Positions 49,933 to 58,963 of a stretch of 64,000 bases of DNA are shown one piece after another. This DNA comes from Niabella aurantiaca DSM 17617 (lineage in GTDB: Bacteria > Bacteroidota > Bacteroidia > Chitinophagales > Chitinophagaceae). The number at the start of each line of letters is the position of its first letter. Position 1 is the stretch's first letter. The stretch spans positions 1,075,840 through 1,139,839 of the forward strand of contig NZ_KB893625.1 of assembly GCF_000374125.1 (NCBI RefSeq). Reading direction: 5' to 3'. Made by a program: the position numbers and the translations under genes. Under the pieces are notes generated by a model. That model did no database searches, was not told the origin of the DNA, and worked only from the letters and a program-made list of their open reading frames with translations.

Positions 49933-51246
49933 ATGAGTTTTACCGTAGCAATTGTAGGAAGGCCTAATGTGGGGAAGAGCACGCTCTTTAACCGCTTGCT
50001 GGAGCAAAAGAAAGCGATCGTTGATGACGTGAGTGGCGTAACGCGGGACCGGCAATACGGCATTAGTGAATGGAACGGTAAGACGTTTAACGTGATCGAC
50101 ACCGGGGGCTTTGTGCATGGCAGCGATGATGTTTTTGAAAAAGAGATCGCAAAACAGGTTTTGGTAGCGGTGGAGGAGGCCAACGTAATCCTCTTTATGA
50201 CGGATGCGGCTACCGGCATTACCGATCTGGACGACTCTATGGCCAAAGTGTTGCGCAGGAGTACCAAGCCGGTTTTCCTGGTCATTAATAAGGTAGACAA
50301 CAATGAGCGCCTGCTGGAAGCCAGCGAATTTTACAGCATGGGCTTTGACCAGGTATTCTTCATAGCGTCTGCCAGCGGCAGTGGAACAGGAGAGCTATTG
50401 GATGCGGTTACGGACCTGATGACGGAGGATGCCGGCATCGACGAGCATATTGCGGGACTTCCGAAATTTGCCATCATCGGCCAGCCCAATGTGGGCAAAT
50501 CATCCCTGCTGAACGCGTTGATCGGAGAGGAGCGCACCATTGTGAGCAATGTTGCAGGAACCACGCGGGACACCATCCATACCCACTATAACCTGTTCCA
50601 GAAAGAGTTTGTGCTGATCGATACGGCCGGGATCCGCCGGAAAGCAAAAGTACACGAGGACCTGGAATTTTATTCGGTCATCCGTGCTATCAAAGCCATG
50701 GACGAGGCTGATGTTTGTTTATTGCTGCTGGACGCCGAAAAAGGGATCACCGCACAGGACCTGAACATCTTCAGCCTTGCGGCCAAAAAAGGAAAAGGCA
50801 TTGTATTGCTGGTAAATAAATGGGATCTTGTGCAGGACAAGAAAACCAATACGGCCAAGGAATATGAAGACCAGTTAAAGAAACGGCTGGCTCCGTTTAG
50901 CGATGTGCCGATCCTGTTTGTGTCGGCCATGGAAAAAACAAGGATCTATAAAGCCATTGAAACGGCACTGGAAGTGTACCAGAACCGGCAGCGCAGGATC
51001 CCTACAAATAAACTGAATGAGGTCATGCTGAAAGCCGTGGAGGCGCATCATGCACCGGTGGTGAGAGGTCATGCCATCAAAATAAAATTTGTGACCCAGC
51101 TGCCTACGGTGGTTCCTTCTTTTGCATTCTTCTGTAATTTCCCGGATGATGTGAAAACTCCGTACCGGAACTATCTGGAAAATCAGCTGCGCAAGCATTT
51201 TGATTTCAGCGGTGTTTCCGTGCGGCTGTTTTTCCGAAAAAAATAA
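49933..51246 (+). CDS. der: Ribosome-assembly GTPase Der (EngA)
   Basis: A 437-residue double GTPase needed for 50S maturation. First G domain: GRPNVGKST (8-16), DTGG, NKVD; second: GQPNVGKSS, DTAGIRRKAKVHEDLEFYS, NKWD; then the KH-like C-terminal domain (TNKLNEVMLKAVEAHHAPVVRGHAIKIKFVTQ). Length and order are normal. It directly precedes two small LEA-like lipoprotein genes. Confidence 0.97.
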   Translation: MSFTVAIVGRPNVGKSTLFNRLLEQKKAIVDDVSGVTRDRQYGISEWNGKTFNVIDTGGFVHGSDDVFEKEIAKQVLVAVEEANVILFMTDAATGITDLDDSMAKVLRRSTKPVFLVINKVDNNERLLEASEFYSMGFDQVFFIASASGSGTGELLDAVTDLMTEDAGIDEHIAGLPKFAIIGQPNVGKSSLLNALIGEERTIVSNVAGTTRDTIHTHYNLFQKEFVLIDTAGIRRKAKVHEDLEFYSVIRAIKAMDEADVCLLLLDAEKGITAQDLNIFSLAAKKGKGIVLLVNKWDLVQDKKTNTAKEYEDQLKKRLAPFSDVPILFVSAMEKTRIYKAIETALEVYQNRQRRIPTNKLNEVMLKAVEAHHAPVVRGHAIKIKFVTQLPTVVPSFAFFCNFPDDVKTPYRNYLENQLRKHFDFSGVSVRLFFRKK

Positions 51247-51302
51247 CAATTTGAGCGGGTTACTTTCCGGGTATAACGGAATCATAAAAAAATAAGATCG
51301 TT

Positions 51303-51692
51303 ATGAAAAATGGATTGAAATTGACCGCTTTGGGAATGATGTTGTTTATGGCTTCCTGCGACCTCAACTCGGGGAGCGGCACGGAGGCGAACAAGGACTC
51401 TTTATCCTCCGATTCGATTACAAAAGTTACGGATAGTACTACAAGGGCGGTTTCCGACAGCATTGCTGCTGCGGGTAAAGATGCCGACAGCTCGTTAAGA
51501 AGCCTGGGTGATTCTTTAAAAGCCGACCTGAAAAATGTAGCCGGCAAGGTAAAAGACCGCTCTGTGGAACTGGGAAGCAAGGCCAGGGAAAAGGCGCAGG
51601 AAGGTATCAATGCTGTAAAAGAAGGAGCTGAAAAGATCGGTAATGCTGCAAAAGCTGGTGTTGAAGCCGGAAAAGAAGCGTTAAAAAAATAA
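51303..51692 (+). CDS. LEA-like small lipoprotein
   Basis: A 129-residue lipoprotein (lipobox MLFMASC, Cys19). The mature part is Ser/Asp-rich and then helical with Lys/Glu/Ala repeats (AGKVKDRSVELGSKAREKAQEGINAVKEGAEKIGNAAKAGVEAGKEALKK) like LEA group 3 or apolipoprotein helices. It resembles the tail of the lipoprotein at 40217 and its neighbour at 51936. Stress or envelope protection is a guess. Fifty-six bases after der; may be co-transcribed. Confidence 0.65.
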   Translation: MKNGLKLTALGMMLFMASCDLNSGSGTEANKDSLSSDSITKVTDSTTRAVSDSIAAAGKDADSSLRSLGDSLKADLKNVAGKVKDRSVELGSKAREKAQEGINAVKEGAEKIGNAAKAGVEAGKEALKK

Positions 51693-51935
51693 ATCCCGCC
51701 GGATATAGCCGTCCGTTTGCCGGGGAATCAGCAGTGTTGTAACACCTGTATTGGCTTGCTCTTCATTTTTGCTAACCGCTTTATTCCAGTTTTTTTGGGT
51801 ATTTGTTGCTGCCGTAGTTGTTGAGTGCGGCATCGCCGGCTTTCCAAAACACCGGGTCCGGATGGGTTGCCATTACTTTTGGAATGGATTTTGTCCTGCT
51901 GTTACCGGTTATTGATCATTTTTAAAACCCGGGAT

Positions 51936-52322
51936 ATGAAAAATAATAGGTTCCTTTTCGCGGCGATTCTTTTGATCGGCGCCTGTAATACTGCCCCAGA
52001 TGCAAAGCAGGTCGACCTGGATTCATTAAGAGCCGATTCGTTGTGGAAAGTACGCATCGCCGATAGCATTAACCAGGCAAGGGGCTTTACAGAGGGGATA
52101 ACGGATCCGGAAACCTCAGACGGAGATTCGCTGGGCATCGAAACGATCACCGGCGGGGTAAAGGAAGGATTGAACCAGGTACAGGAAGGACTGGATAAAG
52201 TAAAAAAAGTAACAGAAGCCGGTTCCAGGAGTGCGAAAGAGATCTCTGAAGGAATTAAAAAGACCTCAGATGCGGTTCATAAAACAGTAGCCGAAACCCG
52301 TAAGACCCTGAGCGGAGAGTAG
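51936..52322 (+). CDS. Small lipoprotein with helical repeats
   Basis: A 128-residue lipoprotein (AAILLIGAC lipobox). After a polar linker (PETSDGDSLGIETITGG) the C-terminal half is helical: VKEGLNQVQEGLDKVKKVTEAGSRSAKEISEGIKKTSDAVHKTVAETRKTLSGE. The frame opens upstream at 51825, but the signal peptide begins at Met 51936. Similar in design to the protein at 51303. Confidence 0.62.
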   Translation: MKNNRFLFAAILLIGACNTAPDAKQVDLDSLRADSLWKVRIADSINQARGFTEGITDPETSDGDSLGIETITGGVKEGLNQVQEGLDKVKKVTEAGSRSAKEISEGIKKTSDAVHKTVAETRKTLSGE

Positions 52323-52503
52323 TTTTACAGACTTCTATAATGACCCTGTAGCAAAATCAGTTTATTATCCGGCTGGTGGGAATACGGATCGTTGCACAGC
52401 TATGTTTTGTGCCTTCACAAACCATTCGTAATGATACGCATTTTAATCGAATTGATACTGGTTTGTTATGAAGCCATCCGGGGGGATAATGCCTGCATGA
52501 ATC

Positions 52504-52535
52504 AAAAATGCCCCGCACCTTCAGGAAATGCGGGC
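52504..52535 (-). terminator. Terminator overlapping the end of the DUF4954 gene
   Basis: On the minus strand GCCCGCA...TGCGGGGC (52535-52510) then ATTTTTG. The upstream arm lies inside the last four codons and the loop contains the stop codon. Confidence 0.7.
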
Positions 52536-54725
52536 GATCAGCTGTTCCACCGTATCCCTAAATTGTGCTGTTTCCCGCTGCTGTTCATTGACGAACGGGT
52601 TATCTTCCAGTTTGCCTACGACCGCTTCCATCTCAGCGGTGGAATCGTAAACCATTTTCCGGAAAGGGTTTTCATAGTCTTTTGCTTTTGATGTACAAAC
52701 AGATTGTGCCATCCATTGCTTGGTATCTGCGGCGTCGCGGAGCAGCCGGTTCAGTAGCGGGAGGTTCACGGCCCCGGGCTGAAAGTTTTCCATTTCCATC
52801 AGGGCCGCGAGACCGTGCCGCAGCTTCTGGACCGGATACAGGAGCGCCTGTTCCTTATAGAAGGCATGCACCTGCGGCCATCCCTGCTCCAGCTTCCCGG
52901 CTTCAATATCCCGGATCAGCGTGTTTACGTGCTCTTCCGGTATAAGCTGCCCGCCTGCATTTAACCAGCTGGTCCGGCTGCCGGCTTCCGCAAAGAGGGC
53001 CTGGATGGCGGCAATGCTTTTGTCATTATTTTCCTGCAGGTACCGGATCAGCAGCAGGGTGCCATAGTATGCGATCATTTTTTTGTAGCGGATATAACCT
53101 TCCCGTACTTTGATGAGGTGCACGGGGCGGCCGGAGTTCTCAAAGTCCGTTGCCTGTACTTCTAACTGATCCAGAACAGGCGCATCGCTTTCCAGCAGTT
53201 CCTGTCCCTTTTGCTCGTATTCCTTATTACCGCCAACGAGCCGGTACTTTTGATAAAAAGCCTGCCCTGTGAACCGGCACAGCAGCTGCAGGGCAAGGAA
53301 CATTTCATTGACCGTATCCGGCGCCAGGAAATCGTATTCCAGCAACTGCGCTTTTTCCTTTCGTTTATCCCGGTCGGCAAATTTGCGCTCATTACGGAGG
53401 ATCGCATACATATTGTACAGGAACCAGTAGCCCGGCATTACCAGCAGCCGGTCGTGGTGCACATCATTGCTTACCAGGCAAAAAGGCATGGGAATATTGA
53501 GCTCGGCGGGATAATCGCCTTTGGCGATCATGGTGAACGAAGCAAATTTTGAATTGTGCTTGAGGCTTACGCAGAGCCCGGGCCAGAACCCCCGTCCGGC
53601 CTGCAATTCACCATCGGCAGCTCTTGAATTATGATTGGACCCGATGGTGGCGCCGGCAGCGATATTGCTTTGTCCCATTACCAGGGAAGCGCATAAAAAG
53701 GAATTATTATGGTGCTGTTCGTGCGCGGGAAACAGCAAGGTGTTCAAAACCTCACAGCAGGAAATGGTAGCGTTCTCCCCCAGATAGGAGTTGATCAGCC
53801 GGGCGCCATATTTTAACTGAGAGAAGGGCGCCAGGATGAAGCGCACGGCCTTTACTCCATAGAAGGCACGGCTGCCGGCTCCCATAATACCGTTCACCAT
53901 TTCACAGCCTTCGCCGATCTGGGTTTTGGCGGTTTCATCCGAATTGATGGTAAGGTTCTTTAATTTATTGGCGCCTTTGATATAGGCATCGCTGCCGATC
54001 TTGACATCCTTTATGATATGCGTGTTTTTAATGACCGTTCTTTTGCCCACAGTGCCATAGGTACCCCTGTAGGTACCAAACTGCCGGTCGGTAAATGTTT
54101 TGAAGGCGTCCTGTAATTTTTCGCTGGCCCTGTATTTGGACCACAGCCAGGCATCCCCGGGAAGCATGCCGTCGAAGGGGATCACTTTTCTTCCGGCATT
54201 CTCATTGCAGATCTCCAGCCAGATGCGCACATCTTCCGGTTCGCCATCCTTGACGATACCGTTGCCAAATTTGCTGTGCGAGGTACAGGACATTTCATTG
54301 ATGTTGATCAGTATGGCCTCGTCCGCGATGATGTAATGGCTCAGCATGCGCACATTATTGATGGCTACATTGTTGCCGATATCACAGCTTACGATCAGGC
54401 TCCGGTAGAGTCCTACCGGTGTACGCAGCTGGCTGAACTCTAAAAAATAAGGTTCCAGCTTACCGATGCGTACCAATCCAAAAAATGTGCATTCTTCAAT
54501 AAGCAGGATATCGATCCCTTCCCGGACGAGCACCTGCGACCAGTTATCGGACCGGTTGCCGTTCGATTTTAGGATGGCTATTTCCTGCTTGGTCAGGGGG
54601 CGGTAGTCCGCTGCCGGGTTTTGTTGAAAACGGATATGGAATTCATCTTTTCCTTCCGGTAAGAATTCGCAGGGAATGAAATTATAACCCAGGGTTTCTA
54701 CCGGATGTTTTTTTATTTGGTTCAT
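52521..54725 (-). CDS. DUF4954 family protein with left-handed beta-helix
   Basis: A 734-residue protein conserved in Bacteroidota and without known function. The part from about 100 to 400 has hexapeptide-type repeats of a left-handed beta-helix (VSCDIGNNVAINNVRMLSHYIIADEAILININ, GKRTVIKNTHIIKDVKIGSDAYIKGANKLKNLTIN, GENATISCCEVLNTLLFPAHEQHHNNSFLCASLVMGQSNIAAGATIGSNHNSRAADGE) like sugar-nucleotide acyltransferases and GlmU. HEQHHNNS and SNHNSR are conserved His-rich segments. The last 250 residues are helical. Its neighbour glmS makes glucosamine-6-phosphate, so a role in amino-sugar or nucleotide-sugar chemistry is possible but unproven. Confidence 0.82.
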   Translation of the reverse strand: MNQIKKHPVETLGYNFIPCEFLPEGKDEFHIRFQQNPAADYRPLTKQEIAILKSNGNRSDNWSQVLVREGIDILLIEECTFFGLVRIGKLEPYFLEFSQLRTPVGLYRSLIVSCDIGNNVAINNVRMLSHYIIADEAILININEMSCTSHSKFGNGIVKDGEPEDVRIWLEICNENAGRKVIPFDGMLPGDAWLWSKYRASEKLQDAFKTFTDRQFGTYRGTYGTVGKRTVIKNTHIIKDVKIGSDAYIKGANKLKNLTINSDETAKTQIGEGCEMVNGIMGAGSRAFYGVKAVRFILAPFSQLKYGARLINSYLGENATISCCEVLNTLLFPAHEQHHNNSFLCASLVMGQSNIAAGATIGSNHNSRAADGELQAGRGFWPGLCVSLKHNSKFASFTMIAKGDYPAELNIPMPFCLVSNDVHHDRLLVMPGYWFLYNMYAILRNERKFADRDKRKEKAQLLEYDFLAPDTVNEMFLALQLLCRFTGQAFYQKYRLVGGNKEYEQKGQELLESDAPVLDQLEVQATDFENSGRPVHLIKVREGYIRYKKMIAYYGTLLLIRYLQENNDKSIAAIQALFAEAGSRTSWLNAGGQLIPEEHVNTLIRDIEAGKLEQGWPQVHAFYKEQALLYPVQKLRHGLAALMEMENFQPGAVNLPLLNRLLRDAADTKQWMAQSVCTSKAKDYENPFRKMVYDSTAEMEAVVGKLEDNPFVNEQQRETAQFRDTVEQLIARIS

Positions 54726-54894
54726 GAGCGTATTTAGACGTTAGATATTAGACTTTAGATGATGGGCTCTTTGCGGCTTCGGGTTCAACGTTTCATGTTT
54801 CTGGTTTGATTGCGGTTTGATATTCCATGTATGGTCCTTGACCCCGGGGAGGAACGAACCTGAGACTTTAAACTTCAGACCTGGAACTAAATTA
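54726..54894. repeat. Gap with degenerate word repeats
   Basis: TTAGACGTTAGATATTAGAC (54734-54753), TTCAACGTTTCATGTTTCTGG (54784) and GAGACTTTAAACTTCAGACC (54861-54880) are short-period near-repeats; the middle one matches 49798-49816. Confidence 0.45.
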
Positions 54895-56733
54895 TCATTC
54901 AACCGTAACGCTCTTCGCCAGGTTCCGCGGCTGGTCTACATTACAGCCCCTGGCCACACCAATATAATAGGAGAGCAGCTGTAAGGGGATCACCGCCAGC
55001 ATGGGGGCTACGATCTCATCGGCTTCAGGAATGCTGATGGAGTCATTGCAAAGGGCACTGCTGGTTTCATCGCCTTCCGTAATGATGCCGATCACTTTTC
55101 CTTTACGGGCCTTGATCTCCTGCATATTGCTGAGGATCTTTTCATGATAAGCATCCTTGCTGGCAATAAAAACCACCGGCAGCTGTTCATCCACGAGGGC
55201 GATGGGGCCGTGTTTCATCTCTGCTGCCGGATAGCCTTCAGCGTGGATGTACGAGATCTCTTTCAGTTTTAAAGCGCCTTCGAGGGCAACGGGGAAATTA
55301 TAGCCTCTGCCGAGATAAAGAAAGTCGCGCGCGTCTTTATATTTTTCTGCAATCTGTCTTATCTGTTCATGATGATTCAGGATCCAGGCTACTTTTTCGG
55401 GGATGGCATCCAGTTCCAGCAACAGTTTTTTATACCGGTTCTCATCGATGCTGCCTTTGATATAAGCGATCTTCAGGGCCATCATGGTCAATACCACCAG
55501 TTGTGCGGTAAAGGCCTTGGTGGATGCCACTCCGATCTCCGGTCCGGCATGGGTATAGGCACCGCCATGGCTGATCCTCGCAATGGAAGAGCCCACCACG
55601 TTCACCACGCCCAGGATGATGGCGCCTTTTTCTTTTGCTTTTTCGATGGCCACCAGGGTATCGGCGGTCTCACCGCTTTGGCTTACGGCAAGGATCACAT
55701 CTCCCTTGTTGATGACGGGGTTGCGGTAACGGAATTCCGAAGCGTATTCTACTTCCACATTGATGCGGCAAAGCTCCTCAAAGATGTATTCGGCCACCAG
55801 GCCTGCGTGCCAGCTGGTACCACAGGCAATGATGACGATCCGGCTGGCATTGATGATCTGCTCGGCATACTGCTGGATGCCGGCCATAGTGATGGTTCCG
55901 TTTGCAGAATGCAGCCTGCCGCGCATGCAATCGAAAATGGTTTGGGGCTGCTCAAAGATCTCTTTCAGCATGAAATGATCAAACCCGCCTTTTTCGATGG
56001 CCGCCAGCTCCAGGTCCAGCTTTTGAACATAGGGGGTGATCTGCTCGTTGCCCAGGTTTTTAAGAATAAGCTGATCCGGTTTTACAATGGCAAGCTCATA
56101 GTCGTTGATGTATACTACTTCCTTGGTGTATTCCAGCATGGGGGAGGCATCAGAGCCAAGGAAATGCTCGTTTTTCCCGACACCGATCACCAGCGGGCTG
56201 CCCTTACGGGCGGCAATGATCGTGTCCGGGTTACTGGTTTCAATGAGCAGGATCACATAGGCACCGGAAACCCGTTTGAGCGCAATGCGTACGGCTTCCT
56301 CCAGGGAACAGTCGTTTTGCAGCCGGATCTCGTCGATAAAGTTCAGCAGCACTTCGGTGTCGGTATCGCTGGAAAAAGTGTATCCTTTTTTGAGGAGCTC
56401 ATTTTTTAACTGGGCATAGTTCTCGATGATGCCGTTATGGATCATGGCAATGGCCCCGCTTTTGGAAAGATGGGGATGTGCATTCTTATCGTTGGGCTCC
56501 CCGTGGGTAGCCCAACGGGTATGCCCGATGCCGGTTGTACCCTCCACACTTTTGATTCCGATCGCATCTTCCAGATCTGCTACCTTTCCCTTTTTCTTGT
56601 AAATCCGGAGCTGGTCATTGTGCATCAGGGCCACTCCGGCGCTGTCATATCCCCTGTATTCCAATCTTTTTAAACCTTTAACAATAACGGGATACGCATC
56701 CCGCGTTCCGGTGTAACCGACAATTCCGCACAT
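54895..56733 (-). CDS. glmS: Glutamine-fructose-6-phosphate aminotransferase
   Basis: A 612-residue enzyme starting amino-sugar synthesis for peptidoglycan and LPS. MCGIVGYTGTRDAYPVIVKGLKRLEYRGYDSAG contains catalytic Cys2 after Met removal; HTRWATHGEPNDKNAHPH completes the glutaminase domain. Two SIS domains follow (ACGTSWHAGLVAEYIFEEL, SQSGETADTLVAIEKAKEKG), and the C-terminus ends NVDQPRNLAKSVTVE as in all GlmS. No glmS ribozyme-like structure was looked for in detail; that element is a Gram-positive feature. Confidence 0.97.
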   Translation of the reverse strand: MCGIVGYTGTRDAYPVIVKGLKRLEYRGYDSAGVALMHNDQLRIYKKKGKVADLEDAIGIKSVEGTTGIGHTRWATHGEPNDKNAHPHLSKSGAIAMIHNGIIENYAQLKNELLKKGYTFSSDTDTEVLLNFIDEIRLQNDCSLEEAVRIALKRVSGAYVILLIETSNPDTIIAARKGSPLVIGVGKNEHFLGSDASPMLEYTKEVVYINDYELAIVKPDQLILKNLGNEQITPYVQKLDLELAAIEKGGFDHFMLKEIFEQPQTIFDCMRGRLHSANGTITMAGIQQYAEQIINASRIVIIACGTSWHAGLVAEYIFEELCRINVEVEYASEFRYRNPVINKGDVILAVSQSGETADTLVAIEKAKEKGAIILGVVNVVGSSIARISHGGAYTHAGPEIGVASTKAFTAQLVVLTMMALKIAYIKGSIDENRYKKLLLELDAIPEKVAWILNHHEQIRQIAEKYKDARDFLYLGRGYNFPVALEGALKLKEISYIHAEGYPAAEMKHGPIALVDEQLPVVFIASKDAYHEKILSNMQEIKARKGKVIGIITEGDETSSALCNDSISIPEADEIVAPMLAVIPLQLLSYYIGVARGCNVDQPRNLAKSVTVE

Positions 56734-56814
56734 AATGTTTCTTGTTTTTATTAAAGAGGGCGAAAATAAACAAAATTTTGTGCAATCGATTGCGCAGCTT
56801 TATTAAAATATTGT

Positions 56815-58209
56815 TTAAAGAAGCGTGCCTTTTAACACCATATAAGCTACGGAAAAATAAATGATGATCCCCGTTACATCTACCAATGTGGCTACAAAAG
56901 GGGCTGAAGAGGTGGCGGGGTCCAGCTTGAGCCGTTTTAAAACGATGGGCAACATGGAGCCGATCAGGCTTCCCCACAGCACGATGCCGATGAGCGTAAA
57001 AAAGATGGTGATGCCTACCAGCAGCCAATGCTGTCCGTAATCATAAAGGTGCAGTTGCTGCCAGAGCATGATCCGCAGCAAGCCGATAGTGCCCAGGGTA
57101 AGACCCAGCAGCAGCCCGGAAAACAATTCCCGCCGCATCACCTGCCACCAGTCGGCAATGGTCACTTCGCCCAGTGTCATGGCCTGTATGATCAGGGTGG
57201 AGGCCTGGGAGCCGCTGTTACCGCCGCTGCTCATGATCAGCGGAACAAAGAGCGCCAGCAGGGTGGCCTTTTCAATTTCTACTTCAAAAAACTGCATGGC
57301 GGTGGCGGTCAGCATTTCACTGAGGAAAAGGATGATGAGCCAGCCCACCCGCTTTTTATATAATTTGATGAGGGCTATATCAAGATAGGGCTCCTCAAAA
57401 GCCTGTGTACCCCCCATCTTCTGCATATCCTCGCTGTACTCTTCTGTAGCTACCCATAATACGTCATCGATGGTCACAATACCCAGCAGCTTATTGCTCT
57501 GGCTGACAACGGGCAGGGCAATGCGGTTGTTCATTTTGAACACTTCACTGGCGGTTTCCTGGTCGTCGTATGCATTTAAGGAGATGACCCGCCGTTCATC
57601 CATCAGGTCGGACACCAGGGTTTCTGCTGGGTTCAGGATAAACTCGCCGATGCGGATATCATCCAGCAGCTCGCCTTTATGATTGATCACATAAATGACA
57701 TTGATGGCGTCGCTGTTCTTTCCGTATTTCCGGATGATATCAAACACTTCAGCAATGGTGTTATAGGGGTACACGTACACATAATCCGGGTTCATCAGAC
57801 GCCCGATGCTGTTTTCCGGATAGCCCAGCAGGGAAAGGGTGATCTTCCGCTCTTCCGGATCAAGCAGCTTGATGAGCTCCCGGACCCCGTTAGAGGGAAG
57901 CTCTTCAAGAAAGTCGGTACGGTCATCCGCCGGCAGGTCGTTCAGGAGCTCCGCCGCCTTGCTGGGCGGCAGTTTGTGGATGATGTCTTTTTGGTTGCTT
58001 GTTTCCAGCAGCTTAAACACACTGGCAGCCCGGTGCATCGACATATTTGCAATGATCTGACTGTCGTACTCCGGCATTTCGTAGACGAGGTCCACCACGT
58101 CGGTAATGTTCTGGGCATCTAAAAATTTTTTGATCTCCAGCTTGTCTTCCGTGGCGATGACCTCTTTGAAAGATTCTACCAATGTTTTATCTTCTTCTTC
58201 AAAAGACAT
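56815..58209 (-). CDS. mgtE: Magnesium transporter MgtE
   Basis: A 464-residue Mg channel. Residues 1-140 are the acidic N domain (LPPSKAAELLNDLPADDRTDFLEELP), 140-270 two CBS domains, and 285-464 five membrane helices with the pore segment SSGGNSGSQASTLIIQAMTLGE and the final PFVATLVDVTGIIIYF. It opens when cell Mg is low. A -7 element sits only 4 bases before its ATG. Confidence 0.96.
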   Translation of the reverse strand: MSFEEEDKTLVESFKEVIATEDKLEIKKFLDAQNITDVVDLVYEMPEYDSQIIANMSMHRAASVFKLLETSNQKDIIHKLPPSKAAELLNDLPADDRTDFLEELPSNGVRELIKLLDPEERKITLSLLGYPENSIGRLMNPDYVYVYPYNTIAEVFDIIRKYGKNSDAINVIYVINHKGELLDDIRIGEFILNPAETLVSDLMDERRVISLNAYDDQETASEVFKMNNRIALPVVSQSNKLLGIVTIDDVLWVATEEYSEDMQKMGGTQAFEEPYLDIALIKLYKKRVGWLIILFLSEMLTATAMQFFEVEIEKATLLALFVPLIMSSGGNSGSQASTLIIQAMTLGEVTIADWWQVMRRELFSGLLLGLTLGTIGLLRIMLWQQLHLYDYGQHWLLVGITIFFTLIGIVLWGSLIGSMLPIVLKRLKLDPATSSAPFVATLVDVTGIIIYFSVAYMVLKGTLL

Positions 58210-58213
58210 GCGT

Positions 58214-58221
58214 CAAACGTA
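58214..58221 (-). promoter_or_regulatory. -7 element 4 bases before mgtE
   Basis: TACGTTTG on the minus strand fits TAnnTTTG; a TTG lies 23 bases further upstream (58247-58245). A start site 5 bases after the element would be the ATG itself. Confidence 0.45.
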
Positions 58222-58408
58222 CACAAAATTTTTCATTCCCTACGCAACGGGATGAACGAAAAGTTTTGCGGCATCGGGTGCTTCCGGAGGCCGGGTTTTT
58301 GCGGGGAATGCGCAAACTTTGCTTATTTTGCAGGCAATGCCTCCGGTCGGTTCGGGGTATATTATTTTTTGATTAAATATCAGGTCTTATTATTAAAAAA
58401 GGAGCAGT

Positions 58409-58792
58409 GTGATCGCACCTGGTTTGTACATAGCAGATACGGAACAGATGGGCCGGGGCGTATTTACAAGCGTGGCCATAACTGCGGGCTCGCTGATCGA
58501 AATTGCGCCGGTGATCGTCATGTCGGGAAAGGAGCGGGCGCTAATTGATCAGACCCTTTTGCACGATTATATTTTTGAATGGGGAACGGATAGCCTTCAG
58601 TGTGCCCTGGCATTGGGGTGGGTATCTGTGTACAATCATTCCTACACCGCCAATTGCGAATATGAAATGGATTACACCACCAATTCCATACAAATAAAAA
58701 CGGTAAGAAATATCCGCGCGGGGGAGGAGCTGCTTATCAACTACGGAGGCAGCTGGGATGAGCAGAAGCCGGTCTGGTTTGAAGCGAAATAG
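58409..58792 (+). CDS. SET domain protein
   Basis: A 127-residue stand-alone SET domain. GLYIADTEQMGRGVFTSVAITAGSLIEIAPVIVM is the SET-N part, and VSVYNHSYTANCEYEMDY ... IRAGEELLINYGG the SET-C part with the NHS and ELxINYG motifs that bind SAM and the lysine channel. Such short bacterial SET proteins are presumed protein-lysine methyltransferases; no target is known. The start is GTG at 58409 following a GGAG at 58401. It is divergent from mgtE. Confidence 0.87.
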   Translation: MIAPGLYIADTEQMGRGVFTSVAITAGSLIEIAPVIVMSGKERALIDQTLLHDYIFEWGTDSLQCALALGWVSVYNHSYTANCEYEMDYTTNSIQIKTVRNIRAGEELLINYGGSWDEQKPVWFEAK

Positions 58793-58963
58793 GAGACCTG
58801 GGAATTGAGATTTGAGACCGGAGCTTTCTGATGTATGTGAGTCATCGGAACTTTACTTCAGGTCTCAATAATCCCGGATCGCATTACTTTAATGAGAGGG
58901 ATGAAAGGATGGAAAATCGAATGCCGGGTGCCCTCTATGCCTCAGATCTCAAATCCGACGCCG
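58793..58963. repeat. Gap with degenerate word repeats
   Basis: GGAATTGAGATTTGAGACCGG (58800-58820) and CAGGTCTCAATAATCCCGGAT (58859) plus CCTCAGATCTCAAATCCGA (58939) form loosely inverted words between convergent genes. Confidence 0.4.

Noticed and set aside
55369..56409. Long open frame opposite glmS
   Set aside because: Antisense shadow of a highly conserved gene; no family resemblance.
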